A DNA stretch of 64,000 nt from Calcarisporiella thermophila CBS 279.70 (GCF_041956535.1 NW_027192198.1:248743-312742), one strand, 5' to 3'. Counted from the first letter of the stretch, positions 1 through 12,178 are shown. Made by a program: numbers and translations. The notes: a model not told the origin generated them from the sequence alone.

Positions 1-528
1 ATTGAACCAACATTTTCACTTCCTCTTCCTCTTTCGTCTGCCTCCGTTCCGATCAAGGGCATCAAAGTTTCAATTGAATTCTCAGTTCAACCTTCTGTTA
101 TTTTTTCCCTCCTTTCGCCTTTGATCACACACTCATCTGCTTATTGCTTCTGCCTTCCTCATCTCTTATTCTACTTTCCTCTTTTAATATCAATTTTATA
201 CATGTGCACCTTTTATTTTATTGTGGCCTGATTAATTATATATTTTGAAAGCGGCTTTTTTTTTATCCCCACTGCTAGCCTGCTCGTGCTCCTACTCTAA
301 GTGATTGAGAGGTCGATTTATTCAAAAACTGAATTGGGAGTAGCTGTCACTACCGGAGCTATAATCAACGACTAAATAACAAAGAGCTAGTTGAGCATTA
401 CAAGGGTAAATTCAAATTTATTATATAATTAATGAACATGTCCATTTTTCTCATCCCCCCGCCTTCTCCTCCCCCTTACTCCAATACTAGACTCAACCTA
501 GATCGTCTCCATATCATCAAGGCCTAAC
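1..528 (+). promoter_or_regulatory. Upstream region of MUB1/samB
   Basis: No coding frame is visible here. The stretch is pyrimidine- and AT-rich, with several T-runs and CT tracts close to the downstream start codon, as in many fungal promoters and 5' leaders. No TATA box can be assigned with confidence. A leader intron is possible but cannot be placed. Confidence 0.4.
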
Positions 529-2558
529 ATGCGGGAATCCAATTTTTCCTGTCCAGTTCAAAACCGAGCTAGCCTGTGCATCTCATCCGCTCTCTATGAC
601 CGGCGTGCCCTTGATTGTACCGAATCACTCCCCCTTATCAATTCGCTTACTCACCTCACCTATCTTACCAGCACTTCACCCCGCATTCGGGAGGTTCTTA
701 CGCTTGATGGTGGCCTAGAGCGACTAGTGCAGATTTTACGCCGAACTGTGGTGAGCGACAAACGAAGTGCATGGAAGTGGGCACTTGCATTCCAGAGCGT
801 GGTGAATGTAGGAGTGCGTGGAACGGAGCAGATTAGGACACGCGTGGTCCAGGCGGGAACTGTGCCAGTACTAATCCGGGTGCTGGAAGAGTTTTTGGCC
901 TCTCTCGAGCGGGCGAACCGTGAGCAGCGGGAGATTTTGATTTGGCAGCAGCAACAGCAACAGCAACAACAGCAACAAGTGCAACGGCAGCCTTTCCAGC
1001 TACGTCCTTTGTCACCCTTCAATACCAACCGGCAAACTCTCGTTGCCTCGCATCCCAATGTGAGATCGCGGGACGAGGAGGGCATCCGAAGAGGCAATGG
1101 GGTCGTCACACCCCCCGCTAGCCTCACTATGGCTCATACTCGACGCACCGATGACATCCCCAATAGCGCTGGAGTTGCTACCCGCCAACGTTCCCAAACA
1201 CTACCCTCGCAACGTCCTCAACATCACCAACTTCAGCAGCAACAGGGTATTTCGCTCGGAACCGCAGAAGAGCATGTCCTACAAAATATCGTATGTAGTT
1301 TCTTCTTTTTTGTGTAACCCATCTACTAAGTCTGAATGCGCATGGTTTATGTTAGATTGGAGATATCGACATGCTAAGTCACGGAAACCCAACTACCCCC
1401 CCTCAACCCACCAATACTCGTGCAGAAGCAACAGCACAAGCTGATAGAGCTACCACTACTCAACCCCTTGTACGTGTGAATAATATTCGCCAGGACAATA
1501 CAGTTCGCATTCGGACCACAGAGCCGGCCGCAAATAATCCCACAATAGAGCAAACGATCCCTCTTACGGAGCAATTGCCCACCCAACCTCCACAAGAGTC
1601 TGTCGAGACGGAAACGACTCTCTACCGAGAAGGGGATGTGCTTCTGACACTCCAACTCCTTGCCTATCTTTCCAAATACCCCCGGCTGCGTGCCGTGTTT
1701 GCAGACGGCTATCCCAGCGGGAATGTGTTCACCCTTGTGGAACGATTCACGCATCGCGTGCATCCCGCAGAAATCCAGTATTGGGCTGGTGTAATTATGA
1801 GGAATGCTTGTCGCAAGGATGAAACACGGGGTGGACTACGGCAATGCGCCTATCTTGGCTGTGGACGGTGGGAAAGATTTCCCCGAGAATTTGCCAAGTG
1901 TAGGAGGTGTCGAAAGGCCAGGTATTGTAGTAAAGAGTGCCAGAATCTGGCATGGGCGAGTGGGCATCGGTGGTGGTGTGTGGAGCGACCAAGTTCCACT
2001 GCTATGCTGGCAGGTGCTAATGGTGTGGGGGGTACAACCTCAGGAGGCTCCACGGAGGATGTAACTGCCACCGAGGGTGGCGCAGAAATGATGCGGACCA
2101 CAAACGGCGCAGATGCGGCTGGAAGAGGGGCAAGAGTTGGGGTGTTGGTGGGTGGAGCGGTGCAAACAACACCCGCTGCTCCTGCCGCCGCTGCACGAGC
2201 GGCACTAATGGGAAACGGCCTAGCAACCACTCCACAGAATGATGTGCCTGGTTTCCCGATCTTGGCGCCGGGTATACCCATCGCCTCCCAGCCCGCTCAG
2301 CCAACCATGGGCATAATAGTGGGACAGGCGGCTGCGCCGAATAATCCCCCCTCCCCCACTGTCGGACGAATCGCAGCAATCCGACAGAGGAGCGGAGGAA
2401 CGGACGACGACACAATGTCAAACCTATTAATGGCGGGTGAAGGCGGCCATGCTTCCCCTCGTCTCTTGGCGTCTGCCCCGACCGCCAACGGGAATACCGG
2501 GGAAATCTCTCCTTTCGCGATCACTCGGCATTCGCAAGATTACATGTACCTTGATTAG
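529..2558 (+). CDS. MUB1: MUB1/samB-family MYND zinc-finger protein
   Basis: Two exons (529-1290, 1356-2558) joined in phase 0 give about 655 aa. The N-terminus (MRESNF, then CISSALYDRRALDCT and LINSLTHLTYLT) is the signature of the fungal Mub1/SamB family. It is followed by an armadillo-like stretch, a glutamine-rich run (CAG/CAA codons, about 945-990), and a MYND finger near residue 410 with CGRW, CRRCRKARYC, C and HRWWC. A long low-complexity tail follows. In yeast, Mub1 partners the Ubr2 ubiquitin ligase in turning over the proteasome-gene activator Rpn4; Aspergillus SamB affects septation and conidiophore development. The role here is inferred from the family. The start is the first ATG and matches the conserved family N-terminus. 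Confidence 0.93.
945..996 (+). repeat. CAG/CAA repeat coding for a polyglutamine run
   Basis: The sequence is a mix of CAG and CAA codons giving about a dozen glutamines inside the MUB1 coding region. The interrupted CAG/CAA pattern tends to be more stable than a pure CAG tract. It falls in a linker after the armadillo-like region and before the MYND finger. Confidence 0.85.
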
Positions 2559-3025
2559 AATGTACGCCGTACCCCTTTTGTTTAAAAGTATTATATGTTG
2601 AGTCTATTTTTCTCGATTTTTTTTTCTTCTCTTCTCTTTATCTTATTTGGTTGTTTGTTTTTTCTTTTTTCTTCACTTCCTCGAACTCCTCTCTCTCTTC
2701 ACCGTTATAGCCTAATCGACTTAAATCCGTACAACTTATCTCATATATTGTAGTTTTTTTGGGTTTTCTATTTTAAAGGAAAATTTCTACTATTTTATTT
2801 ATTTTTTGTTGCTTTTTTATGAACATTTATCTTACTCTCTATTCCTATCTTATTACTATGTTTTTCTTTTTCTTTGAGAGCACTTTCTCATAAAATAAAA
2901 TATTGAAATTGTGAATTATTATCCCGGTGGTGCATGTACCAAAAGAGAAACAAGTTTATTTAAGCATAGAAAACGAAAAAGAAAAGAAACCAAAAATTAA
3001 GAAAAATACATCCTTAAATTTGAAA
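2559..3025. other. Convergent 3' region between MUB1 and VPS21
   Basis: AT-rich spacer with long T- and A-runs, expected to hold the 3' UTRs and poly(A) signals of two convergent genes. No gene is visible. Confidence 0.5.
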
Positions 3026-4178
3026 TTAGCTAGAGAGGGAAGCAATGGGAAGAGAGAGTGAAAGAAAAATAGTTAGTATGAATTCTGGCACAGTAGTTAG
3101 TAAACCATTTAGTGGGCTTACCAGGCACAACCGCTTGCCTCCTGCGGCCGGTTCAAATCAAGAGTTCCCCGTGGAAGAGCGGCGTTCCGGTTGGCTCGTT
3201 GGTTTGCCGCAAGCTGTTCTAGTGGTAATTTGCGAGCTATGGCTAGGAAGAGTTCGTTGACGTTCTCCGCAGTTTTTGCACTAGTCTCAAAGAACAGTAG
3301 CCCTGCCTCATCCGCGTATGCTTGTGCCTCTTCAGTGGGGACGGCACGTCGTGCCTCAAGATCCTTCTTGTTGCCTGCAAGAGCTATGATGATATTGGGG
3401 TCAGCCTGCCGCTGTAACTCCTTTACCCACGACTTGGCCTTTTCAAGAGATGCAGTCTGTGAAATGTCGTAGACGACAATTGCGCAGTTCGCGTTACGAT
3501 AGTACATAGGCGCTAAGCTCTTATATCGCTGCGAAGTAGCAAAATGAGTATAACCTCAAAGGAATAGAAAAAGCGTAGCAGCATCACTACTAACCTCTTG
3601 TCCAGCGGTATCCCTAGTTAGTATAGAATTTAAATAAAATTAAATGAGAAACGTGACTAATTAGTCTTCCAAGACAATTGCCATCTCATAAATTAAAAAA
3701 TAGCAAAATGACTATGTACCAGATCTCAAATTTCACAGTCGTGTCAGCGTCAAGAGAAACCGTTTGAGTCAAAAACGCAGCTAAGAGCACGTATAATTGA
3801 AATGAGCTGAATGGGGGATAAAAAAGATAGCATTGAATAGGTAAATACCGCCAATAGTGCTCTCTCTGTAGTCATCAAATTGATCTTTAACGAATCGTAA
3901 AACAAGGCTGAAGGTGAATTCGAACACAAGATCAGTTAATTCCTCTACATTGAACAGCGTGAAATCAACAATGTGACAATCACAAACCTAGATTTCCCAA
4001 CAGCGCTCTCTCCTGTAAACGCAAATAAGAGAAAAATAGGGATGGCGTGAAACCTCCGTATATGAATTTGGAAAGACTACATCGATGATGGCAAATTACC
4101 CAAAAGAACTAGTTTGAATTGATAAAGCTTTCCAGTGGTCTGCTGAGGTGTTTGACGTCGGGGAATGGGTGAGCTCAT
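3026..4178 (-). CDS. VPS21: Rab5-type small GTPase (Vps21/Ypt5)
   Basis: Seven exons on the minus strand: 4178-4100, 4012-3988, 3907-3849, 3780-3720, 3613-3595, 3528-3122 and 3029-3026, giving 217 aa. All G motifs are present: P-loop GESAVGKS, switch I ending in ESTIGA, WDTAGQE, NKKD and ETSAK. Rab5-specific stretches include [19 protein letters not shown] and WVKELQRQA. Rab5 GTPases act in early endosome fusion and endosome-to-vacuole sorting. The last exon carries only one coding base plus the stop codon. Splicing it in turns a useless C-A-W ending into C-A-C, a proper CXC geranylgeranylation motif, which strongly supports the terminal 92-nt intron. The VPS9-type exchange factor of this family lies at 38676-41503. 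Confidence 0.95.
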
Positions 4179-4433
4179 GATGTCTGAATAAGGATAATGT
4201 TAAATGTGATCTTCAGTGGGGTCAAGTGACAAAACAGCAAAAAAAAGGAGACAACCAAGAAATAAGTTAAATTCAATGAAAGTGTGAAAAGAGACAAATC
4301 CATCCTCGCGCAAAATCCGTAGACGTCACAAAAATCGCTGAATTTCAAACTTCCAATTTCGCACAACCTCCGTTCCTCCTTTCACTTTTATCGCACTCCA
4401 CTCGCGTCCAACGCAAGGTTAGAACAGAAATCC
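4179..4433. promoter_or_regulatory. Divergent promoter between VPS21 and RPL20
   Basis: Short 255-bp spacer between two divergently transcribed genes, so it must hold both core promoters. No ORF is present and no TATA element is convincing. Confidence 0.5.
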
Positions 4434-5310
4434 ATGGCTAGGGTGAGTACATCAACCGAAACCAGAGCAGATGGAAGGATACATTGTGAAATTACGGATA
4501 CACCGCTACGGAGAAGTGGCTATATCGATCGGGAGTGCTTGAAGATGGATGGATGGATGGATGGATGATATAGGATGGACTGGGATAGGGGATGGGGTAG
4601 GCCATTCCCCCATCGAATATCAACGATGCGGTACATCCGGACGCAATATCCTTCCTGGCTCGAATATCCAATTCCCACAAGTAATTAATTGCATTAACTG
4701 ATCTCCACTTCATTTTCAGTTGCACGAGTACCAGGTAGTGGGACGTAAGCTCCCCTCCAAGGCTGAGCCCGTTCCTAAGCTCTACCGCATGCGTCTCTTC
4801 GCCCCGAATGAGGTTGTTGCGAAAAGCCGATTCTGGTATTTCTTGAGGAAGCTTCGCAAGGTCAAGAAGGCCGCCGGCGAGATCGTCTCGGTCAACGAGG
4901 TAAGGATCGAGATGGATTCATCCATTGTCATCGAATCGTCAGTAATAGGCATGCATGAATCTTTTTTTTAGATCTTCGAGAAGCGACCCGACACCGTTAA
5001 GAACTTTGGTGTCTGGCTCCGCTACGATTCGCGCTCCGGCACCCACAACATGTACAAGGAGTTCCGTGAGCTCTCGCGTGTTGCTGCCGTTCAGGCCTGC
5101 TATCAGGATATGGCTGCTCGCCATCGTGCCCGCTTCAGCTCGATCCAAATCATCCGCGTTGCTGAAGTCAAGACTGCCGATGTCCGCCGCCCCTACATCA
5201 AGCAGTTGCTTGTTCCCAAGCTGCGCTTCCCTCTTCCCCACCGTGTGCAGCTCCGCGACAAGAGCAAGAGCTCTGTGTTCGTTGCCAAACGCCCCACCAC
5301 CTTCTACTAA
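4434..5310 (+). CDS. RPL20: 60S ribosomal protein L20 (eL20, formerly L18a)
   Basis: Three exons (4434-4442, 4720-4899, 4972-5310) give 175 aa. Exon 1 codes for only Met-Ala-Arg, and the next exon continues [12 protein letters not shown], the standard eL20 start. Further conserved stretches are [19 protein letters not shown], KFVxS-type [27 protein letters not shown] and [14 protein letters not shown]. eL20 is a structural protein of the large subunit. A nine-nucleotide first exon followed by a long first intron is common in fungal ribosomal protein genes. The intron contains a tetranucleotide repeat. Strong codon bias (GCC, CGC, AAG) fits high expression. Confidence 0.97.
4546..4568 (+). repeat. 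GGAT tetranucleotide microsatellite in RPL20 intron 1
   Basis: About five tandem copies of GGAT inside the first intron of RPL20. It has no coding role. Confidence 0.8.
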
Positions 5311-5526
5311 AAAAATTGCTCCTTTCACACTTTTTCTCTACTTTTCCCTTATTCTGTTTTTATATTGTATTGGCGCTTTTTTTAACCTCTTCTTTTTTTC
5401 TGTTCTATTAAGAGTGAGTGAAGAAATATAACCCCTTTTTTACTAAATAGAATCTTCGGGCCATTATAGAGAAAGATATAGAATAACTCTTGGGAAGGAA
5501 ATATTTACAAGAAAGCTTTTAATACA

Positions 5527-6415
5527 TCAGAATGGTTTCGCACATTTACGATACTCGATAGCCTTTGTCTTCGGGCATTGCATCTCTTGCCATGATATTG
5601 GGATCATGATGGCATCTAATGCGGAAGAGATTATTCGAGAAAATATTGTAAATATCAATTATGGTCATCTTAGACATACCTGCAACACTCTTTGCAAATA
5701 TTACGCCTAATTCGTTTCTGGCTGTGGATAGATAGTATGATCGAGCATCACCCAGTGATATCTACAACAGATCTGGATGAGTAAATCTTAACTATCCAAC
5801 GCAATTGTGCTATGTATTTACCACTTCAGCCCGCACTATATCACCCGGTCGGAAGGAGTCGTATATCTTCACTTTATCTTTCTCAGTTGCGCGAACATCC
5901 TGCACTCTATTGGATGAGGAGAGAATTAGAAAGAGAAAAATCCAAGGCACATATATATGTGCATGAAAATATGTCTTTTACCGAATCACTCCTTGGAAAT
6001 CCTCACGACATGCTGAAGATCCAACAACCATAATGGCAACTGTGGCGAAACGTGGATTGATGCGTATGACCTTTCCAGTAATCTAGTTTAAGTCAAATAA
6101 TTAGAATGTCGCAGTCTAAATAAAAAAAGGAAGAGGCTATTTACGATGCTCCCGACATCCGGAATTGCGGACTGCTCCTTTTCTCTAACAACACTCACAA
6201 CTTTCTACGTAAGAGTAGTCAAACCAAAATTAACATGGACTTCATTTTCCGAAATTAGAATAGAAAGCAACCTTTCCAGCTTCATTGGTTGACAACTTTT
6301 TCACTCCAACAATACTGGCATGCACTATCCCTTGACGCTCGTAAGTGCCGGGGCCCGGCACAAATTCATTAGAGAGCCCAACACGCTGCCCAGGAGTTAC
6401 AATATCAGCCGTCAT
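5527..6415 (-). CDS. CSL4: Exosome complex component CSL4 (EXOSC1)
   Basis: Six exons on the minus strand: 6415-6272, 6204-6145, 6082-5982, 5906-5822, 5761-5680 and 5615-5527, all in phase, giving 186 aa (human protein 195 aa). The N-terminal part has VTPGQRVG and YERQGIVHASIVG. The S1-type RNA-binding middle has GKVIRINPRFATVAIMVVG and FRPGDIVRAEV. The C-terminus has SYYLSTARNELGV and MIPISWQEMQCPKT, the conserved CSL4 ending that carries a zinc-ribbon remnant. CSL4 is a cap subunit of the RNA exosome, the 3'-5' RNA degradation and processing machine of nucleus and cytoplasm. The exons are too short for simple ORF detection. The gene is divergent from MED5. Confidence 0.93.
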
Positions 6416-6666
6416 CTCTAATGTTGAACAATGATATTATGAAACGCTAGTTGGGATAGAGGAATTTGTTTATAGATTAATAAAGTCACAAGAAAAGATC
6501 TCTGTGACTTCTCTCGATAATTTTCTTGTGCAATTTGTCGCGTATATAGGACAAACGATTCTCCAAGTTAAAAGGGGCATTCACTCGCGAGGATTGATGA
6601 TAATTGGCGAGGCATCCGGACTCGAGCTCTATAATTAGCTGATAGCTTCACTTTTTGTTAAATAAT

Positions 6667-9375
6667 ATGCGGATTAACTCGCAATCGAACAAGCTAAAGT
6701 TTCTGGAGGATGAAGGTGCAGGTAGAGTCATGCCTTCTGCGGGTGTGACATATTTAGCCTACTACACGGTACTTAAAATTAGCCAACGATTACCCCCTCT
6801 ACTTTATCAACTTTACCGCGTATTTTAGGTTGGTGTCCGGCCCACATTGAGTGATGCAGAAGCAGCAAAACTGTTAAATAAATTACAGAGATTGCGAGTA
6901 AGTATACGCATTCTACCTCCGTTTCGTTTAATTCAATACCATTTTCATTATGCTCTCTTGTTTAGTCCGATCCTCCTGCGGTGTTTTATCTCGAACTCTG
7001 GGTAAACGCTTTAACTGGCTTGGCCAAAGCGTGTGCAAATAAGTTACCACTCCATCATCAGTTATTGTGGAAACATTTCGTGCTGGTAAAAGTTCCAAGG
7101 CTCATACTGTTGCTGGAGACCAACAAGAAGGATTTAGAATTAGAAGTGGAGATGAAAATGGAGGTGGAAAATGGAGAAAAAGTAAATATTTCATTTTCCT
7201 CCATTATTCTCTTGATTCGGCTTCATGGCTGGCATAAAATGATATATATATAGATATCCACTGCGGCGGTTGAAACGGCTCTTTCACAATTGAGAGGATT
7301 TCGCAGATTACTTAACACGTGTGATATGATGGCATTAAGCACTTCTTCGTCATTGGAGGATATGCTGGATGATAGCAAATCGTAATATTTAACACGTTTA
7401 GGCTGAATCGTTATATATATTTATGATTTCTTTGAGTAGACAGGACATCTTCGTCTCTATTCTACGTGTTTGTCGCTTCCACCAGCTGATCCGAGATGAA
7501 TTCATCGCGGAGATTGGAATGGCGGACCGTTTTGGGGGAATCGAACTCTTTGAGGAAGAAACTACCAACAACCTTCTACAACAAGCTAAAACGGATCCTT
7601 CGATTGAAACCTTTGAAACAATCGTATCGACTTTCCCCGGGAATTTTCTCAAGACAGATGCACTAATCGAAAGCCTATTAGAGTTGATGCTGAACTGGGC
7701 AAGAGAGAAGAACGCACAGAATCTTGGGACTGCATGCAAACAATTGATAGAACGAACGGAAGTTCTGGATGGAATATTTTTATTGAAATCACCGATGGAG
7801 CTATTACAGCCACTGGAAGAGTTTTGTAATAAATGGAGCCCTTCGAGTGAGGATGACATTGGTAATATTGATCTTCACCTTTCATGTTGGCATAGAACTG
7901 AATTAATATCAATCTGCCCAATAGATATCTATCAAGCTAATTTTGAAGGATACGGATACGTTTTTACCTTAGTCGCCTATGTGATCAACCGCTATGAAGT
8001 ATATATTTAACAATCCATATTAATAGTGAGAGCAATTTGAGTTTACCAAATGGTTATTTTTCCAGCTATGGAATAATTTAGAGGCGATGTTCAATGACAA
8101 ATCCGGGTTCTGTTATCGCTGGTTTTTACGGCCAATCGAGGACATTAGCTCCAAAACAATCAAAGCCGAACAAAACGAGTTGGTCGGACAGTGGATATCA
8201 GCTCTGTTAGACAGCATGGGTATACCTGACGATTTGATTAGGTAATTTTTTGGCTATTGCATGCAGTTAAATTCTCGGTTTATTTGACTCGAGATTACTT
8301 AGAGCATCAACTCCCCAAATTCTTCTTCAAATATCGCCCTCCATTTTCGAGCATGCGCTTAGTGCTTGCGAGACAGAAGTGATCGACTATGACACTCTGA
8401 CTGGTGGCCTTGAGTATTTCCTCCAACCTTTCCTTTCCTACGCACTCCTCAGTATTATCCAGTGGCTATGCGATGAAATCATTTTCGATTGCAACGGGCC
8501 ATCTCTTCCTCTTACAGTATTGAAATCGCTTTTGATGTCGGAAAATTTTCCCACGATGGTGCTTCAGGTAGTTGGTCGGAGAATCCTTGCTGCTCTGCAT
8601 CTGTTACGAGAGGAAGATGCAGAAATCCGGGACTTGGAGCAAAAGATTATCAGTAAATTGGAAGGAGAGGGTGAGTGATATCGACAATGCGGGTATATCC
8701 CGTATGTTAATCTTTCTATCGATAACAGAGTTCTATGTCAAGCGATGGTCTAACGAAGAAATAAGCTATCGATGCCAAGTGATGTACCACGGATTCGTGC
8801 GCGGAAGCCGCTCTCAGGATGAGGTCGACCAGACAGGTAGTCCCCACATCGATATCTATTTACTCCGCCAACAACTCGCACTGGGAGGTCCTCGTTGGTT
8901 TATTAATATGATCATTGGTGAAATATTGAATGCGGGAGGTCATTTAGGCGCTGCTTTTAGGGGGGCTGAACTTGGTGCAGTTGTCATCAGCCTACCTATT
9001 ATTTTTGCCGAAAACCCGCACGTTTGGCCAGAAAGAATGTTGAACATGATGGTAACCGAAATTCTACCTGAGATTCTATTAACGTCGAACGGGGAGATGA
9101 ACTTCCTGCTAGGGCAAGCCCTCGCATGTTTTATTGCTTTGTGTCTAGAATTAGTCCTAGAGGATAAAAGAGCAGAGTTGGAGAGGATGGTTACGTTAAT
9201 ACTCGAGATGTTGAAGGAGGCGGCCCGGGAAACAGTTGATGGCACTCTAGTCGATTCAGTTAGTGGGAAAGAAGGCTTTTTGAGAGGATTTGCCTTTAGC
9301 TTTAGTGAGAACGAGGTGCTCGGCGAAAGGATTCCTCAGCACAAAAACAACTGCAGGTCAATATTTGGAGAATAA
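6667..9375 (+). CDS. MED5: Mediator complex subunit 5 (Med5/Nut1)
   Basis: Nine exons (6667-6768, 6829-6897, 6966-7181, 7254-7381, 7440-7861, 7925-7998, 8066-8241, 8303-8670, 8729-9375) keep phase throughout and give 733 aa. The diagnostic fungal Med5 block is DYDTLTGGLEYFLQPFLSY around residue 410. Other helical, leucine-rich segments such as YGYVFTLVAYVINRYE agree with the family. Med5 is a fungal tail-module subunit of Mediator, linking activators to RNA polymerase II. The protein is shorter than most ascomycete versions (near 1000 aa). The start at 6667 is the best supported ATG, but a further upstream exon cannot be excluded because only 251 bp separate it from CSL4. Confidence 0.82.
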
Positions 9376-9549
9376 ATTTTCACAGAAACTAATTGCGATC
9401 AAAGACTTTTTCTCCATTGTTCTATAAAGACATTCATTTTATAAAATATAATTTTTTGTAAACCAGAATCAACTAAAAATAAAAAAATGTTGAACAAGAA
9501 GAAAAAATAGAAAAGAATTTACAATTCCAGTTACAGATTTTTAGTTGAC

Positions 9550-10150
9550 TTAGAATCCTGGGGGAACAAGACCAGAGGGACGCTGCTGCTGCTGTTGTGA
9601 GCCTGGAAGACCAGTTTGCTGGTTTGAAGGTACGCCCATCATCTAAAAACAAGCGGGAAAATGTGAAAATACCAGTTAGTATACCATTAGTAGCCGTTCA
9701 GAAAAAAATAATATGATAATGAAAAAAAAGGTGATCAACACAAGAGTGTCGATGAAAAGGATGAGAACAAAAACTACGAACCTGTTGACTCTGTTGCTGC
9801 ATCTTTGCTTCGTTTTCATAAGCAATTAAAGCTTGCTCTTTCTCGATCTCCATTGCAAGAGGAAGCACAACCAACAATGCGGTTGTCGTCACCACCCAAG
9901 CAGCTTTTCCGAAAAAGTTGACGCCAGCCTTTCCCCAGCCATAAATCCAATTTGTTTGTTGCCAAATAGCACGACGCTGTCGCTCCGGCACGATATCTCG
10001 CAGAGCATAAATGCGCTCGAAAAATGATTCTTCAATGTCTTCTTCATCTGTCACATCAGAGAGATCCGAATCAGAAAGCTCGGATTCTTCTTCTTCCTCA
10101 AAGGCTCTAGATTCAAAATGCTCGTCAGACACTTCTTCTAGCTTCACCAT
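9550..10150 (-). CDS. TOM22: Mitochondrial import receptor Tom22
   Basis: Two exons (10150-9782, 9642-9550) give 153 aa, the usual fungal length. An acidic cytosolic head (many Glu/Asp within the first 50 residues) is followed by the conserved block ESFFERIYALRDIVPERQR and WIYGWGKAGVNFFGKAAWV. One membrane segment (about residues 83-102) and a Gln-rich, Pro-containing intermembrane-space tail ending PSGLVPPGF complete it. Tom22 is the central receptor and organiser of the TOM complex in the outer membrane. The gene converges on MED5 with 174 bp between stops and diverges from a Rab gene. Confidence 0.95.
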
Positions 10151-10338
10151 TGTGCTATAGTAATAATAGTTTGGATCAAATGTTTAAACGGAGAACGAGC
10201 GACTAAATAGCCAAGTTGATTTTGTTTATTGTGGCCACTGATATTCTAAGCCGCAGAGGATGACGTTCTTTCGGGAGCTTAGAAAATGATTCGGAGAATA
10301 TGAAGAGTGGCACACTCTCTTTATCCTTTACAACGAAT

Positions 10339-11148
10339 ATGCTGGACAATGACGAGTATGATTTTCTGTTCAAGCTTGTGCTGCTGGGGGACAGTTCAGT
10401 GGGAAAAACCAACCTTCTATCTCGTTTTGTTGTAAGCTGATTGATATTGGCTTGTTTTGTTCTAATGCAGAACAAATGTATTTCATTCTATAGAGGAATG
10501 AATTTTCACTTGAAACCAAGTCGACCATTGGGGTCGAATTCAGCTTAAAGACCATTGAAATCGAGGGAAAAATAATCAAGGCACAGATCTGGGATACGAG
10601 TGGGCAGGTAATGCGAAAGTTATTTTGTCTCCTACTCGTACTCAACTCTAATTATATCGCAACAGGAACGCTATCGCGCCATAACAGGTGCATATTATCG
10701 AGGTGCAGTAGGGGCACTTCTTGTCTATGATATCACGAGGCATACTTCCTTTGAAAATATATCGCATTGGCTTAAAGAGCTGCGTAGCTATGCCGATTCC
10801 AATATCGTGCTTATACTTGTTGGCAACAAAATAGATCTCGAGACCTCCCGTGAAGTATCCACTGTGGAGGCGAAAAAGTTTGCCGAAAAAGAAGGTTTTT
10901 TGTTCGTGGAGACATCAGCATTGGATTCGACAAATGTCACAAAGGCTTTTGACTTGACTTTTGAACAGATTTGGAGAGTTGTGCCCAAAAAAACCGTAAA
11001 GGATAAGGATTGTGAAGAAGGTGGAATTGGAGGACGCAATATTATATATATACCAGGTCCTAGCAGCAAAGAATATCACCCGCATAGGTGGGCACCGGCC
11101 GGTGGGAGACAACAGAAAGAATGGCATAATTCATCATGCTGTTCATAA
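10339..11148 (+). CDS. Rab11/Ypt3-like small GTPase, divergent
   Basis: Three exons (10339-10431, 10494-10607, 10666-11148) give 229 aa. Rab11 hallmarks: [63 protein letters not shown] and [10 protein letters not shown], with C-terminal SSCCS for double prenylation. Rab11/Ypt3 proteins act in trans-Golgi and recycling-endosome to plasma-membrane traffic. Oddities: the switch II motif is WDTSGQ instead of WDTAGQ, and the P-loop is GDSSVGKT where the family usually has GDSGVGKS. The hypervariable tail is long, with GGIGG and IPGPSS. It may be a second, diverged Rab11 paralogue, with the canonical copy elsewhere. Confidence 0.9.
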
Positions 11149-11622
11149 TTAATACTGATCCGAATACTTCTAGTAATAGTGTATATTTTACTCTTTCTTT
11201 ACGACGCATTACACTATATAGTTTTACGTTTTATTTTATGCGTTATATTTCTACTTTGCGTCTAATGCTAATCGTATAGTTGCTAGTATTTATAATTTTT
11301 GCGCATTTACCCCATTGGGCTTTTCTTTTATTTCCATATATTGGATATAAAATAATAAATTTTATATGAATATAACAAATCTTGTAAGAATGAGGTAAAA
11401 TGGTTCGACTATAATTACTGGATAGAAGTTAATGATATTAGTGAATAGGATATGTAACATCCCTTCTTACTTCTTTAATGTAATTTCTTCCCAAGAGTTT
11501 CCCTTTGATTGGGTTTGCTCAACATTACCGATGGTTTCTGGATAAGAGTGGGGTACTAAGGATATTCTTGGCTGGTAAACCCTCCCATCTGGCCCGTCCG
11601 TTAATTGTTCTTTTCTGCGTTN
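11149..11622. other. AT-rich spacer before the assembly gap
   Basis: 3' region of the Rab gene followed by AT-rich DNA. No coding signal is visible. Confidence 0.5.
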
Positions 11623-12178
11623 NNNNNNNNNNNNNNNNNNNNNNNNNNNNNNNNNNNNNNNNNNNNNNNNNNNNNNNNNNNNNNNNNNNNNNNNNNNNNN
11701 NNNNNNNNNNNNNNNNNNNNNNNNNNNNNNNNNNNNNNNNNNNNNNNNNNNNNNNNNNNNNNNNNNNNNNNNNNNNNNNNNNNNNNNNNNNNNNNNNNNN
11801 NNNNNNNNNNNNNNNNNNNNNNNNNNNNNNNNNNNNNNNNNNNNNNNNNNNNNNNNNNNNNNNNNNNNNNNNNNNNNNNNNNNNNNNNNNNNNNNNNNNN
11901 NNNNNNNNNNNNNNNNNNNNNNNNNNNNNNNNNNNNNNNNNNNNNNNNNNNNNNNNNNNNNNNNNNNNNNNNNNNNNNNNNNNNNNNNNNNNNNNNNNNN
12001 NNNNNNNNNNNNNNNNNNNNNNNNNNNNNNNNNNNNNNNNNNNNNNNNNNNNNNNNNNNNNNNNNNNNNNNNNNNNNNNNNNNNNNNNNNNNNNNNNNNN
12101 NNNNNNNNNNNNNNNNNNNNNNNNNNNNNNNNNNNNNNNNNNNNNNNNNNNNNNNNNNNNNNNNNNNNNNNNNNNNNN
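11623..12178. other. Assembly gap (run of N)
   Basis: 556 undetermined bases. Open frames crossing it are artefacts of translating N. It removes the C-terminal part of the broken kelch gene to its right. Confidence 1.

Noticed and set aside
660-1127. Minus-strand frame with a poly-Cys run opposite MUB1
   Set aside because: It is the antisense shadow of the polyglutamine repeat in MUB1.
4443-4719. Possible C/D-box snoRNA in RPL20 intron 1 (ATGATA and CTGA elements)
   Set aside because: The C-like box is part of a GGAT microsatellite, the boxes are too far apart, and no terminal stem is visible.
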